Assembly (NCBI RefSeq): GCF_000005505.3
Contig: NC_016131.3
Coordinates: 3,816,001 to 3,880,000 of the forward strand
Reading direction: 5' to 3'
From: Brachypodium distachyon
Lineage: Eukaryota > Streptophyta > Magnoliopsida > Poales > Poaceae
Length of the DNA: 64,000 bases
Below the pieces are notes generated by a model. It saw only the letters and a program-made list of their open reading frames with translations. It ran no database searches and was not told the DNA's origin. A program made the position numbers and the translations under genes. Below, piece after piece: positions 38,783-49,614 of this stretch (the first letter of the stretch is position 1; each line of letters starts with the position of its first letter).

Positions 38783-39142
38783 TTGCTCTCCAGCCGGGAA
38801 TGGGATTCCATTGGGGATACATAAATCAGGACTCAACAAGAATGATTCCAATAAGTCGTCCATGTATGTGTTGTTTTGGCCTCCATCTATTGGATTGGAC
38901 TCTTGGAGGCTGATCGATCGATCGATCTTGCCGCCGGGCGCTGTACCATGTTCTTGCAATTCGTAGTTGATTAAACGCAGGAAATTAATGTAATTTCGCT
39001 TTCTTGGCAAAACTTTTGGGTCTACCCACTCGTCTGATCTATGAATTTTGGGGACTCGGAATAAAATTTGTTGGGATCTCCCCATGGCAACATCAGTCGA
39101 GGAAGGAATTCGTCTTTTTCGAAAGGAAGAGAAAAAACAACA
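38783..39142. other. Convergent 3' UTRs of GDH and GNAT-1
   Basis: GDH (+) and the first GNAT gene (-) converge here with about 360 bp between stops. A TCGATCGATCGATC run lies at 38,912-38,926. No other feature is seen. Confidence 0.5.
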
Positions 39143-39772
39143 TCAGTGCAGGAGTAGTGGGTCGGTGGAGATGAAGCTGTAGATGGCCATGTCCCTGAGT
39201 TGGCCCTCGACGGCGCGGTAGCTCCGCAGCACGGCCTCGCGGCGGAACCCGGCCTCCTCCAGCGCGCGCCGGCTCGCATCGCCGCCGCCGCCGCGGGCCT
39301 CGACCACCGCCTCCACGCGCTCCACGCCTTCCAGGGTTCCGCCGCGAGGAGCGCCGCCATCGACGAAGACCTCGGCCACCGCCCGCCTCATGGCCGCCGC
39401 GGCCAGGCCCACGCTCCAGCGCGCGCGCGCCAGCACGACCCCGATCTCCGCCCGGCACCAGTCGTCCGTCGGCGTCACCGCCACCGCGCCAACCACGGCG
39501 CCCCCGCCGCCGCTGACGGAGCCGAGGCAGACGGCGCGGACCCATGGGTGCGGCGGCGCGCTGTCCCCGTCCCGGAGGAACGCGAGCAGGGATTCACGAG
39601 TCGGGCAAGGGCCCGATGCCCATGGCATGGAGGCCGTGACCACGGGGTCCGATGCCCACGTAATCACGTCGTCGGCGTCGGCGAGGTCGAACGGCCGGAG
39701 TGTCACCACCTTCTCCGCGCGCTCCGGCTCCGGCTCCGGCGTCCCGGCAGCAGGCGCTCCTTGCTCCTCCAT
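39143..39772 (-). CDS. GNAT-family N-acetyltransferase (copy 1)
   Basis: This intronless 209-aa protein belongs to the RimJ/RimL-like GNAT family (acetyltransfer from acetyl-CoA to an amine; substrate unknown). It opens with an acidic Glu/Pro-rich stretch, then VVTLRPFDLADADDVITWASDP as strand 1 and helix 1. The acetyl-CoA loop region reads IGVVLARARWSVGLAAAAMRR, where the first Gly of the R-x-x-G-x-G/A signature is Ser. The end matches the family (EEAGFRREAVLRSY, then IYSFISTDP). The ATG at 39,772 was chosen because upstream codons run through unlikely N-terminal sequence. Gly-rich runs (SGGGGAVV, ARGGGGDA) interrupt otherwise conserved parts. It is a tandem paralogue of the next gene, same strand, 455 bp away. 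Activity may be altered by the loop change. Confidence 0.85.
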   Translation of the reverse strand: MEEQGAPAAGTPEPEPERAEKVVTLRPFDLADADDVITWASDPVVTASMPWASGPCPTRESLLAFLRDGDSAPPHPWVRAVCLGSVSGGGGAVVGAVAVTPTDDWCRAEIGVVLARARWSVGLAAAAMRRAVAEVFVDGGAPRGGTLEGVERVEAVVEARGGGGDASRRALEEAGFRREAVLRSYRAVEGQLRDMAIYSFISTDPLLLH

Positions 39773-40227
39773 CCCCGAGCCTTGTTTCGCACAAGTCTTG
39801 TTTGAGACAATGGATGGGATGGATGCAGCGGTCGAATAAAGCTGGCAGCCTAGTACGAATAAAGTGCTCGCCAGGTCGATCCAAGACCAAGAGCGACACG
39901 TCAACGTCAACGTCAACGATGCGGGCGAGTCACGTCATCACAATACCACGGCTACCTGCCCTGCCGCCCACTGTCTCTTGCGCTTCCAGAAATGGCAAGA
40001 GCCCACTACTGGGTCTGGTTGGTAGCAAACTCATTTCACCCGATAGCTAGCTACGCTGAATCATTGATCAGAACAATCATCAATGGTTTCACATGAAAAG
40101 AACTGAAATTAACAACACGGACATCAAATCTTATTTCACCCGAGATACTACACGGGCATTAAACTTGCAAAGTTGCAATTTTTGGCAAATGGCAATGGCA
40201 TCAAGCAGGGGAGGAGGTGCGATTAAT

Positions 40228-40749
40228 TCACTGCGGCAAGGGGTCGCCGGAGACGAAGCTGAACATGACGAGGTCCCTGGCACGGCCCTTGAGCCAGTAA
40301 TGCTTGCGCAGCACGCCCTCCCGCGTGAACCCGGCCTTCTCCGCCACGCGCTGCGACGCCGCGTTGTCCACGTCCACGAGCGCCTCCACGCGCGCAAGCC
40401 CCTCCACCTCGCCGAACACCGCGCCCAGCGCGCGTTTGACGGCGGCCGTGGCCACGCCCTTTCCCCAGTGCGCGCGGGCCAGCACGTAGCCGAGCTCCCC
40501 GCGGCAGCGCTCCTCTGGGGACAGAGAAAGGGAGACGAAGCCCACGGGGCGGTCGTCGGCGGCGCTGGCGAGGCAGATGGCGCGGTACCAGGGGTGAGGG
40601 AGCACGGTGTCCCTGAGGTAGGCGAGGACGGGCTCCGTGGACGAGTAGGGCTCCCAGCTGCAGCAGACGGCCACCTCCGGATCCGATGCCCAGGAAATCA
40701 TGGCGTCGACGTCTGAGAGGTCGAAGCGCCGGAGGGTCACCTCGACCAT
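40228..40749 (-). CDS. GNAT-family N-acetyltransferase (copy 2)
   Basis: This intronless 173-aa RimJ/RimL-type GNAT has the pattern VTLRRFDLSDVDAMISWASDPEV and an intact acetyl-CoA loop (LARAHWGKGVATAAVKRAL), followed by the typical DNAASQRVAEKAGFTREG segment and the end MFSFVSGDP. It likely acetylates a small molecule or protein N-terminus, but the substrate cannot be inferred. It is compact compared with copy 1, lacking the N-terminal extension and Gly runs. A Helitron 3' end begins only 239 bp upstream of its start codon, inside or next to its promoter. Confidence 0.92.
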   Translation of the reverse strand: MVEVTLRRFDLSDVDAMISWASDPEVAVCCSWEPYSSTEPVLAYLRDTVLPHPWYRAICLASAADDRPVGFVSLSLSPEERCRGELGYVLARAHWGKGVATAAVKRALGAVFGEVEGLARVEALVDVDNAASQRVAEKAGFTREGVLRKHYWLKGRARDLVMFSFVSGDPLPQ

Positions 40750-40987
40750 GGCTTGTGCTGGACACTACTACTCCGCTGCTGTGGACAGCACGGGGCACGG
40801 ATTCGCTCGTGGGGCGCTTTACCGGTGGAGCGTAGGCAAAGCCGTGTGGGACTGTGGGGTAACTTTGCTATAATATCATAAGATTTAAATATTGTATTTT
40901 GCTTAGGCGGAAGCGAAGAGAAAAAAATGAGAAAAGAGGTGGACTCGCTCGTCCCGTATTAAGTGACTTTCTAAACATATTTTAGTA
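40750..40987 (-). promoter_or_regulatory. GNAT copy 2 upstream region, cut by Helitron
   Basis: Only 238 bp of non-Helitron sequence remain upstream of this gene. An AT-rich stretch near 40,870-40,900 includes TAAATATTG, but no clear TATA box can be assigned. Confidence 0.4.
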
Positions 40988-41015
40988 CTAGTAAGGTGTC
41001 CGTGCGCTGCCACGG
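40988..41015 (-). other. Helitron 3' terminus (hairpin and CTAG)
   Basis: CCGTG and CACGG (41,000-41,015) form a stem with a 6-nt loop, followed on the minus strand by ACACCTTA and the terminal CTAG; the next host base is T. This is the canonical Helitron 3' end, with insertion between A and T. Confidence 0.85.
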
Positions 41016-41452
41016 AACCACCTTACATTGCTAAAAAATCATAACACCTATTCTCATATTTGATTTTTACCAAAACTATTTACTTTATTATTTAATTCCT
41101 GGTGACCTATCTAACATAAAGCAACAAGAAGTAATGAACAGACTCTTAAAAGAAAGCTCATGTCCATTTGCAATGAGACTCACAACGAAAAGTTTCAAAA
41201 GATTTTTATCCTTACTCACAAGGAACACAGCTATTCAGATCACAAAATAACATAAGTTGTGATAAAGTAGAATTACAACATTTTCATCCATAACAGCGAC
41301 GACATTTTCCAATCCACCATAACATGATTTAGGCCACAAGTAGTGCTAAGAGGCCATAATAACAAAATAAATATATGTAAACATTGAAAGGTGGTTGCAA
41401 AAGGTTCATTTTCATCGATGCACACACAGCTGGTGTGTTTTGTGTTTGTCCC

Positions 41453-43260
41453 TCAAGGCTTCAACTTCTTGCTTTTTCTAGCACCCTTGGCTCAAAAAGT
41501 GACTACAAAAGGCTCCTTTCACTGTTTGTGCTGACTTAAAGTAGATCAACTAAGGTCATTGTTGATCTTACAAAATACACAGATTTAGTCAAAATATTTT
41601 AATAATATCCAAATAAGATTAAGCATCACAAGTCATCACCTCTTCTTCATCTGACGTGCAACATCAACATCTGAACCAAAGTGCACCCATCTGAAGATAG
41701 TAGTATGCAGACATTGCTCTAGTTAAGTAACAACAATCACACATTAGAGAAATCCATTAGTTATATGGTACATACATTTAATTTGTACCCAACCAAATCC
41801 ACGGCCATTCAATCTACTTTAAGACCTGTGCATGTTCTAATTGTGGTGAATTTTGAATCTATCCTCTAGCATTAATCTCAATGTATCATGCCAACATCTG
41901 GGGAGACATATAAACCACATGTCATAAAATCCAGTTTCCTAGGATCAAATCTTCAAATACTGCATGATGTCTCGTTGCAATCTTATTGTGCCAGTGAATC
42001 ATAGTAGAGATATTGTTCAGCTTTTATAACATACCTCAGATGCATGAAACTTTTGTGTTGACATCAATGCTTAATATTTGTTTCACCTTTTACTGACCTG
42101 ACTCAGTTTCTTTAGTGAAATAATTTGTTTTGATACAGAACGCCACACTTATTTTATTGGCACTGCTTTATGTATTTAAATATTTTTCCAGGTGGTGCTA
42201 GTATCTCGCTAACATACATTGCATCTGAAAGGACAATTCCTGGGTAAATAATGTTCAAAGATTTATGGTGATAAGCTATCTATCTATCCTTACGAGCTGA
42301 AGCTGCAAACAACCACTAACATATCATACTTACAACATGCTTTACTCTCAGCATGGTAACAATAACAATTGTACGCTCCTCAGCACTTCTTGCCCAAGCA
42401 CGAGTGTGTCCACTTTCCATTTTGTCCTTCACACGTACGTTCACAAAATTAAACCTGTAGATGCACAAAATAGTTCAGCCAAGACATAGAATAATTCTAT
42501 ATTAATTATGGAAGATTCATGAATTCAAATATAAACAACTAAGCACACATACTTGTCATCCATCAGAAGAAGATTCCTAAATGGGATTCGCCTATTATAG
42601 ATGCCATCCGCAAAGGCCACTGAGCTTACATACAAAACCATTCCAATGACATCTAACATGGGATAGACAGAAAAGAGGTCTCAGAACATTTTTGTTTCTT
42701 ACAAATACACTAAATCAGTAGTAAAGTACACAACTTACCGACATAGATGTCATTATAAAGAGTGGATGGGAAAATTCGATCACATGGAAGGAAGGGAGGA
42801 AAGAAAGGGATAGTCCCTTCACCCATGTTTCTCATCTCAAACACTTGAGTGACGGAAGTGAAACGACATTCATAAGGATTATCAACAAACATTCATCGCT
42901 GCGTACTTGAAATTGGTTCAACAGACATCATCGACACATAATAGGCTATGCCTTCTTTAAGTAATGGATCTAAACAATCAACTTGGTCATCATATATGGT
43001 GGCAGCCATCTTTGTGCCCTATCGGAACGAAAAAAAACTTACATACTGCATGATCTATAAATATACAACAACTCATAAGTGGAAATATGTGCACACATTA
43101 CCTCTGCATCCAACAGAACAAAGTTGACCCTCTTCCTACCATGTCCAATTCTCTCAACATGAAACTTGTGGTATACTCGGAGGCATAAACTCCATCTGGT
43201 GCCGTGATGGACATCCTTCAGAGTTGGGATACGTGGTGCACAAACTCTTTGGCGCTTCAT
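41453..43260 (-). pseudogene. RPA70-like single-strand DNA-binding protein of the Helitron
   Basis: Exons on the minus strand read as OB-fold segments of replication protein A large-subunit-like proteins: 43,260-43,102 (IPTLKDVHHGTRWSLCLRV, then RVNFVLLDAE), about 43,010-42,740 (KMAATIYDDQVDCLDPLLKEG), about 42,660-42,555 (DVIGMVLYVSSVAF, then RNLLLMDDK), about 42,455-42,360 and about 42,240-42,190. A basic tail (ARKSKKLKP) and stop follow at 41,455-41,453. Plant Helitrons commonly carry such genes, presumably to coat single-stranded transposition intermediates. An in-frame TGA after the second part (near 42,896) and uncertain later exons suggest a pseudogene. Exon limits are approximate. Confidence 0.7.
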
Positions 43261-45094
43261 GCTAAAAAAACACAATCAATGAAAATGCTGAGTCCATATA
43301 TGAACAGGCAATACCAATCATGGGAAGGACAGGAAGATAAAACACATAAAAGTTTAGCAGGTAACTTTCCATGGAAAAATTTCATGCATCACATGGTAAA
43401 ATTAAACCTGACTACAAACACCATGAGTTATACTATGTAGGGCTCTTCAAGAGATCACATTTGAAAAAGATAAGAATCATCTGATAGACAATGAAGTTTT
43501 CAGATAATAGCATGCATCTATGAAATGTAATTCATTGTTATACTGCTACAAATCAGGAATGAATATGCCAATGCTACAGAAAAGGTGAGAGGAGACGACC
43601 TGTTATTTGGTGATGGTGCTACAGTGCAATGGAGAGAGACACTCTACTTCGGTGGTGCTTGTGCACCTGAGGAGGAAAGTGCTCTTGAGGAAAGGAAGGC
43701 AGAGGTTAGCACCATTTATATAGAAGGGTGAATGTGAAGATTGGAGCGTGCTAATGGCATGGTTCAGGGAGAGAAGATGTAGACTGAGCAGAAGCAAAAG
43801 ATATGGTCAAGATAGACTTACCAGCTAGCAGGAGCTCCTTTCCCATCCGCAAACTGCTGCCTAGCTAGGTCGCATCCAGAGTGATTGGTGCTCTACCCCT
43901 GCAAGGAGAGAACAGCATATTGGGGAGCACATACATTGACAGGTCGAAGTTGTTGACAGTTCCCATGGAGAGATAGATAGGGGGGAGGCAGATTGGGGAG
44001 GGGAGCCAGAGCAGGAACCAGATCTTCGATTGAACACTGGAGAGAGATAGGGGCTGGGGAGAGACTGAGGGGATCTATTTAGATTTAGAACTGGCTCGGG
44101 AGAGAGAGAGAGAGAGGACTTACTTGGATTATATAACATCAGGGAAGAGAGAGAGATTTGATTTTTTGGTTCTGTCGAAGTCACTTTCACTGTACTGAAG
44201 TTTAAAAACAATTGTAAGAAGGGTTATAAAATATTCTACTTGGGTTGGGAACTTGGGCCTACATAAAACTAATCGATTGCAAACATGGGGAAATGGTGAA
44301 ACAAAAGAAAGGGCAAAGCAATACTAGGTCAAACCAGACTGTAACATAGCTATAGCATGCAGGGACTCTTTCTTTTTTCAAATGGGAAACATAGCTATAG
44401 GCATTCAAGTACATTGTGTCAGCAACATCTATATACACGCCAAACCTTTTATTTTTGTACCAACTTTTTTTGCAGAATAGGTAAAGACCCTAATACGAAA
44501 ATAAGAATGTTGTGTTTTTGGTTCATGTCAATGTGTTTTTGGCCAGTAGCACCACAAAGACTACACGCTATCTAAGTAATAGTAGAACTAAAATTAGCAG
44601 AACAGAGGAGGGGGCTGTAGGTAGATAACCAGAGGCCTGCTAAAAGCTCAAAGATAATCGATTGCATGTCTAGGGAAGGGGTGAATGAAAGACCATGAAA
44701 GAGAGAGGAAGTGACTGAGACATGTCATACTATACAATAGCCGTAGGCATTTATTTATTTATTATTGAAACAGGAAACATAGCTATGCATTCAAGTACAT
44801 TGTGTTACCAACATCTAGGTTCAGATCCAGCAATGTGATAGTGCATTTTTTGCTTGTATAATGGCACTGCAACTGTGCAACTGCACAAGCATTTGCAATC
44901 TAATACAGTACACGATACGACAGGCAACATGAAAGATCAAGAAGAAACAAAGTTTTGGAACAGCCAGCCAGCTCATAGGAAATCGACATTGATCTTAATT
45001 AATATAAACTAACAACAAAAACATCAGAGAATTGATTGAATAAAAGAACTAATAGCAGGCAAGGCAAAATTATTATGTTTCCATGATCTGCACC
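43261..45094. other. Helitron interior without a recognised gene
   Basis: This AT-rich interior has a (GA)n microsatellite at about 44,099-44,118 and two related words AACATAGCTAT...GCATTCAAGTACATTGTGT near 44,388 and 44,778. No captured exon was recognised here. Confidence 0.4.
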
Positions 45095-45231
45095 CTCTCT
45101 TTGTGCATATAGCAGATCCATAAGGTGGCTTTTCTTACCTGCCTCATGTACAAACTCAACTCGCCGGGCAATCAACTCACTACTTGACCCCATTCTTCCA
45201 ACAGCCAGGAATATGTAATTCTCCTGAAAGT
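45095..45231 (-). pseudogene. Captured exon of a DDX3/DED1-like DEAD-box RNA helicase
   Basis: On the minus strand the reading ASDFQENYIFLAVGRMGSSS is followed by ELIARRVEFVHEAGKKSHLMD and LLYAQRE, the segment between the DEAD domain and the helicase C domain of plant DDX3-like RNA helicases (RH11/37/52 type). A splice acceptor-like ACAG precedes it. Only this exon is present, so it is a gene fragment, most simply captured by the Helitron. Confidence 0.75.
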
Positions 45232-45687
45232 CAGATGCATTCTCTGTATTCATTAGAAATCAACTCAATGTATTTTACAATGCAAATTAAAATTGACAAA
45301 AGAATTGCAACTTATCATAGGAAAAATAATTGGACAACTCAAAATAAGTCAGCCGGACATGAATTATCAAATGATAGTATGATCGGACCAAAAATAGAAA
45401 GAGCCAAACTCACTTTCGCATATACAAGTGAATGGACATAGCTCCTCCTGGAATATCAACCGCAGTCCAAAACAGAGGAACTCCTTAATTGGAAGTACAG
45501 AGTTCGATGACCACTAGCACATTTTGGTGTCCCTCATGAATGCTCCTGTGAAACAGAAACCATGCTCTGCTTTTAGAAAATGACGGACTGGAACTTACAA
45601 GATGAGTTGAATGAACAAGATTCTCTAGAGATGAGAGAAGAGAAAATAACTGCAAGGTAAAGTTCAGTTAATCTTCTAAAGATAGCA

Positions 45688-46676
45688 AAGTACACAACAA
45701 AATTTAAAGGCTAGCATAACATTTTTTTTTGTCACTTTTGTTCAGTTCATGTATCTCTATTATGCTTTTGTTATGTACATATCTCTCATTCCTCCAAAAC
45801 ACTACAAAATCTGAAAGCACATAGAAATATAATAGCACATTCGATCATTACTGTCATAAAGAAATTATTGAGCCAGGGAATGAGCAAGCTCCCAATTAAT
45901 AGGATAAAAAAAGAGGTCGTTAAGAACATGACACATTACGGAGAATGTACATCAAAATCGAGCTCCCTTTTACATATATGAGTAAAAAGTATGTACAACT
46001 GCTTGTGGCCTTCTACATGGTAACCTTTTTACCATTGGCTCAAATGTCTACGTTGTGAGGACTTCCTTGTACACTATGTTTCACGTAATTGTCCCTTGAG
46101 ACTTGGACAGAAAATCGTTGCCCTTTTTGCCATTTCCAGCGGTGTCTAGGATCTTTCGAGTTTTTGTTCCTCTAGACTAAGTACACAACAAAATTTAAAG
46201 GCTAGCATAACATGTTTTTGTCACTTTTGTTCAGCTCATGTATCTCTGTTATGCTTTTGTTCTGTACATATCTCTCATTCCACCAAAACACTACAAAATC
46301 TGAAAGCACATAGAAATATAATAGCACATTCGATCATTACTGCCATAAAGAAATTATTGAGCCACGGAATGAGCAAGCTCCCAATTAATAGGATAAAAAA
46401 AACAGGTCGTTAAGAACATGACACATTACGGAGAATGTACATCAAAATCGAGCTCCCTTGTACATATATGAGTAAAAAGTATGTACAACTGCTTGTGGCC
46501 TTCTACATGGTAACCTTTTTACCATTGGCTCAAATGTCTATGTTGTGAGGACTTCCCTGTACACTATGTTTCGCGTAATTGTCCCTTGAGACTTGGCTGA
46601 CTTGGACAGCAAATCGTTGCCCTTTTTGCCATTTCCAGCGGTGTCTAGGATCTTTCGAGTTTTTGTTCCTCTAGAC
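45688..46676. repeat. Tandem duplication of about 491 bp
   Basis: Unit 1 (45,688-46,178) and unit 2 (46,179 to about 46,676) both begin AAGTACACAACAAAATTTAA (TTT... in unit 2 after small changes) and end with TTTGTTCCTCTAGACT. They differ by scattered substitutions and a 9-bp insertion in unit 2. Unit 2 contains the last codons of the Helitron helicase gene, so the gene's tail is duplicated downstream. Confidence 0.92.
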
Positions 46677-49609
46677 TTTCTAGATTTGGATCGGACATCC
46701 CTGTCACAATTAGAGATGGCTAATATATTTATATTTCTTCTAGCGGTGGCTCTAGACAGCGCGACGTATAACTGGCCGTGGGAGAAAACAGGATCAGGCA
46801 GGTAAACACCAACATTAGGAATGGTCTGCCCTTGTGCCTTGTTGATTGTCATAGCAAAACTTAGCCTTATTGGAAATTGCTTCCTCTTAAACCGAAAAGG
46901 GAACATCTCATCATCGGAGGGGCACAAGGGAATACGAGGGAGGAATACCCTCTTTCCAGCATGTTGTCCTAGCACAATCTCAACATCGATAGGATTTTTT
47001 TGAAACCCCCGAACAACCAACCTTGTTCCGTTGCATAGTCCATTAACAGGGTCGATGTTCCACAGAAGTATAACTAGGCAGTTAATCTTCAGCTTTAGAA
47101 CATGTGGAGGAAGCCCATTTGGAGTGAGTGAGTTGAGAAATTCAGAGGGGTAGTAGTTGTGGGGATCATCCTTCGCCCGATCGAAGCTGTGATATACCAT
47201 CTCTTGACCTTGAAAACGCTCTATCATCCTCAAGTTTATCATGTCGACATTTTCATTCTTGGTCGATAGAATTGCTCAAGATGTGATGTAATTCGGGTCG
47301 GTCAGGTTCTCATCTAGACAAGGAAAGGCATGTTCAATTAGCTTGTCGAGGTTAGCGTCCTTCCCAGTACACGGCACACAAATTTATTGAGGCAGGCAAA
47401 TGTTGCTATCCTCGCCTGTCTCCTCGGTGCCATTCCTGACACGTAGCAAGAAATCTGCAAACCACTCATCGTTCTGTGCCCTCATGTTACGAATGAGCTT
47501 GAGTTGTCGCATGCTTTCCCATAGGTATGACATGCGCAAAGTCGCATCGGTAATCTGGGGCCTCGTCCCCTTCCGGACAACTGGGAGGACCTGCCTAAAG
47601 TCCCCGCCAAACACAACGGTCTTCCCCCCAAATGGCAGGTCATGTCGGCCCATTATATCCCGCATGCTATTATCGAGTGCCTCAACTGCCTGGCGCTTTG
47701 TCATAGAGGCCTTGTCCCATATTATGAGAGATGCCATGCGAAGGAGCTTGGCCGTCCCACTCTGCTTCGTAAAGCTACATGTTGCGCCTTCGTCGATGTT
47801 GAGCGGGATCTTAAACCTTGAGTGTGCGGTCCTGCCTCCAGGCATGATAGATGCTGCAACTCCCGATGTCGCAATTGCCACAGCCATCTTGCCCTCGCTG
47901 CGAACCTTCGCAAGTAATGCTTTATATAAAAAAGTCTTCCCAGTGCCTCCCGGGCCATCTACAAAGAAGACACCTCCATTGCCACTATCGATGGCGGATA
48001 ATATCTCATCGTAGGTAGATTTTTGCTCGAGGTTAAGGGAGGATGCTAGAGAAGCGTGCTCAATGTCTACCTCGATTGAGGACTCCTCAATGATCTCTCT
48101 AGCCTCGCCATCGATAGTGTCATGCGACTCATCAATGTTGGGCAAAGGGAACAACGTTATGTCTTTTCCCATCGATTGCAGCATGTTCCTGATGTCTAGC
48201 AACACCTTCTGCTCCACTATGTGTGGGCATGTGTGGATCTGTCGATAGTCCTCTGACATTGACCTAGGTGCTTATCCCAGAGCCCGCACACATCGCTAGC
48301 CTCGCAAAACACCAAGATAGTTGCAAAGAGCCTACGCAACGAGGATGGCATCTGGAATAGCTCAGCCTCTGTAAGACATTCGTCAAGGGTGTTGTCAGCT
48401 TCAACGAGACCCCTTCTTTCAGCGGCTTCTCGGAAGCTTGGGCAAAGGACACCATCCACCGTCCTCAGGTCTTCGAACGATGTCGATCCGGTCACATGGT
48501 TTAACAACACCCTCATGTAGTACCGTTCTCCCTCAGCAGGATGAGCCGACACGATTCTGCCAACCTGGAACTATTCCGTCCTCGTTTTCCATATTTTAGG
48601 GGTCGCGTGCCATACAAACTTTTCTGGGAAATCCTTGTATAGAATTCCTCGAGCCTTCGGAATTGTCCTGTTAGCCTCAAAATACTCTGTGAGCATTGTC
48701 TTGGATGCACCCTCACGAGTGACGACATCATTCAGATCATGGTCCACGTTAAACGAGATCATGTGCATGTCTGGGAGATGAAGTTGCACTTTCTTCACAG
48801 ATGGGAAGTTTTCACTTCCTCCATAGTGCCTCTGGTGGTGTAACCCACCTCGCATCTAAGTATCTCTTGATCTCATCAATGTCGCCATTACTATCAGGCT
48901 CATCAAGAGAGGCCGAAGTTCGATCGTGCCCCTTGTATATGTACTTGTAAAGGTACTTAACGGCCTTTATGCTAGAGCACACCTCAACATTGATATGACA
49001 ATTGTACATCCTCAGGAGGTAAGGGTTATATGGCACAACCCACCTGTTATCTAGAATTTTCCCTCGGACTTGTGCTCGACGATGGTCATCACGTCTCTGG
49101 TAAAGGGGGTACGAGTCCTTTCCTTGGACGGTAGTCGTGTTAAAAGGACGTGGGTACCGATTCTTGCAACATCCATCCTGCATGCACACGTTCTTGGGGT
49201 TTAAGACCCCGCAAGGCCCGTGCATCATATGCTTTATTACCATCGCATATAGCTCTGGATACTTATGCTTGTCTGGAAGCTCAGTTGAGATGAGGCGATC
49301 ATATTGCTCTGGAGTTGTGAGCTTGTATCCGGACTCCATGATCAACAGGAAGTGAGCATGTGGGAGGCCTCTCTTTTGGAACTCAATTACATACACATAC
49401 GCAATTACCTTGCCGAGGATGCGCTTCTTGAATAGCTGCTTCTTTAGGTCCTCCAACTTAGCTTTGAATACTCTAACAATGAGATTAGGGCGGTCTTGTG
49501 GGGTTTGGCCAGGTTCTAGTGCACAAACTATCTCTTCCCAATTGGGATTGCAGGTCATTGCAAGGAAGATATTTGGCTTTCCGTACTTTTGGACTAATGC
49601 CATGACATC
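46538..49609 (-). pseudogene. Helitron Rep/PIF1-like helicase (main part)
   Basis: Encodes the rolling-circle replicase-helicase of Helitrons. From the N-terminal side on the minus strand: Rep domain with AMTCNPNWEEI, the metal-binding HUH motif (GLPHAHFLL near 49,365) and tyrosine motif (YLYKYIYKG near 48,935); then the PIF1-type helicase with Walker A GPGGTGKT (near 47,950), a Walker B reading LIIWDKASM instead of the usual D-E, and C-terminal INKAQGQTIPN and LYVALSRAT motifs. The frame is broken by shifts near 48,825 and 48,260 and by in-frame stops at about 48,571, 47,387 and 47,279. The first part of the gene is on the far side of the Copia insertion (61,335-61,575). It cannot make active protein. 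Confidence 0.9.
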
Positions 49610-49614
49610 CATGT

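Noticed and set aside
39200..39839. Plus-strand ORFs over the GNAT genes
   Set aside because: Antisense shadows of intronless GC-rich GNAT genes; no family resemblance.
44097..44118. (GA)n tract as a CRISPR-like or regulatory array
   Set aside because: It is a simple microsatellite; no spacer structure, and CRISPR arrays are not expected in a plant nuclear genome.
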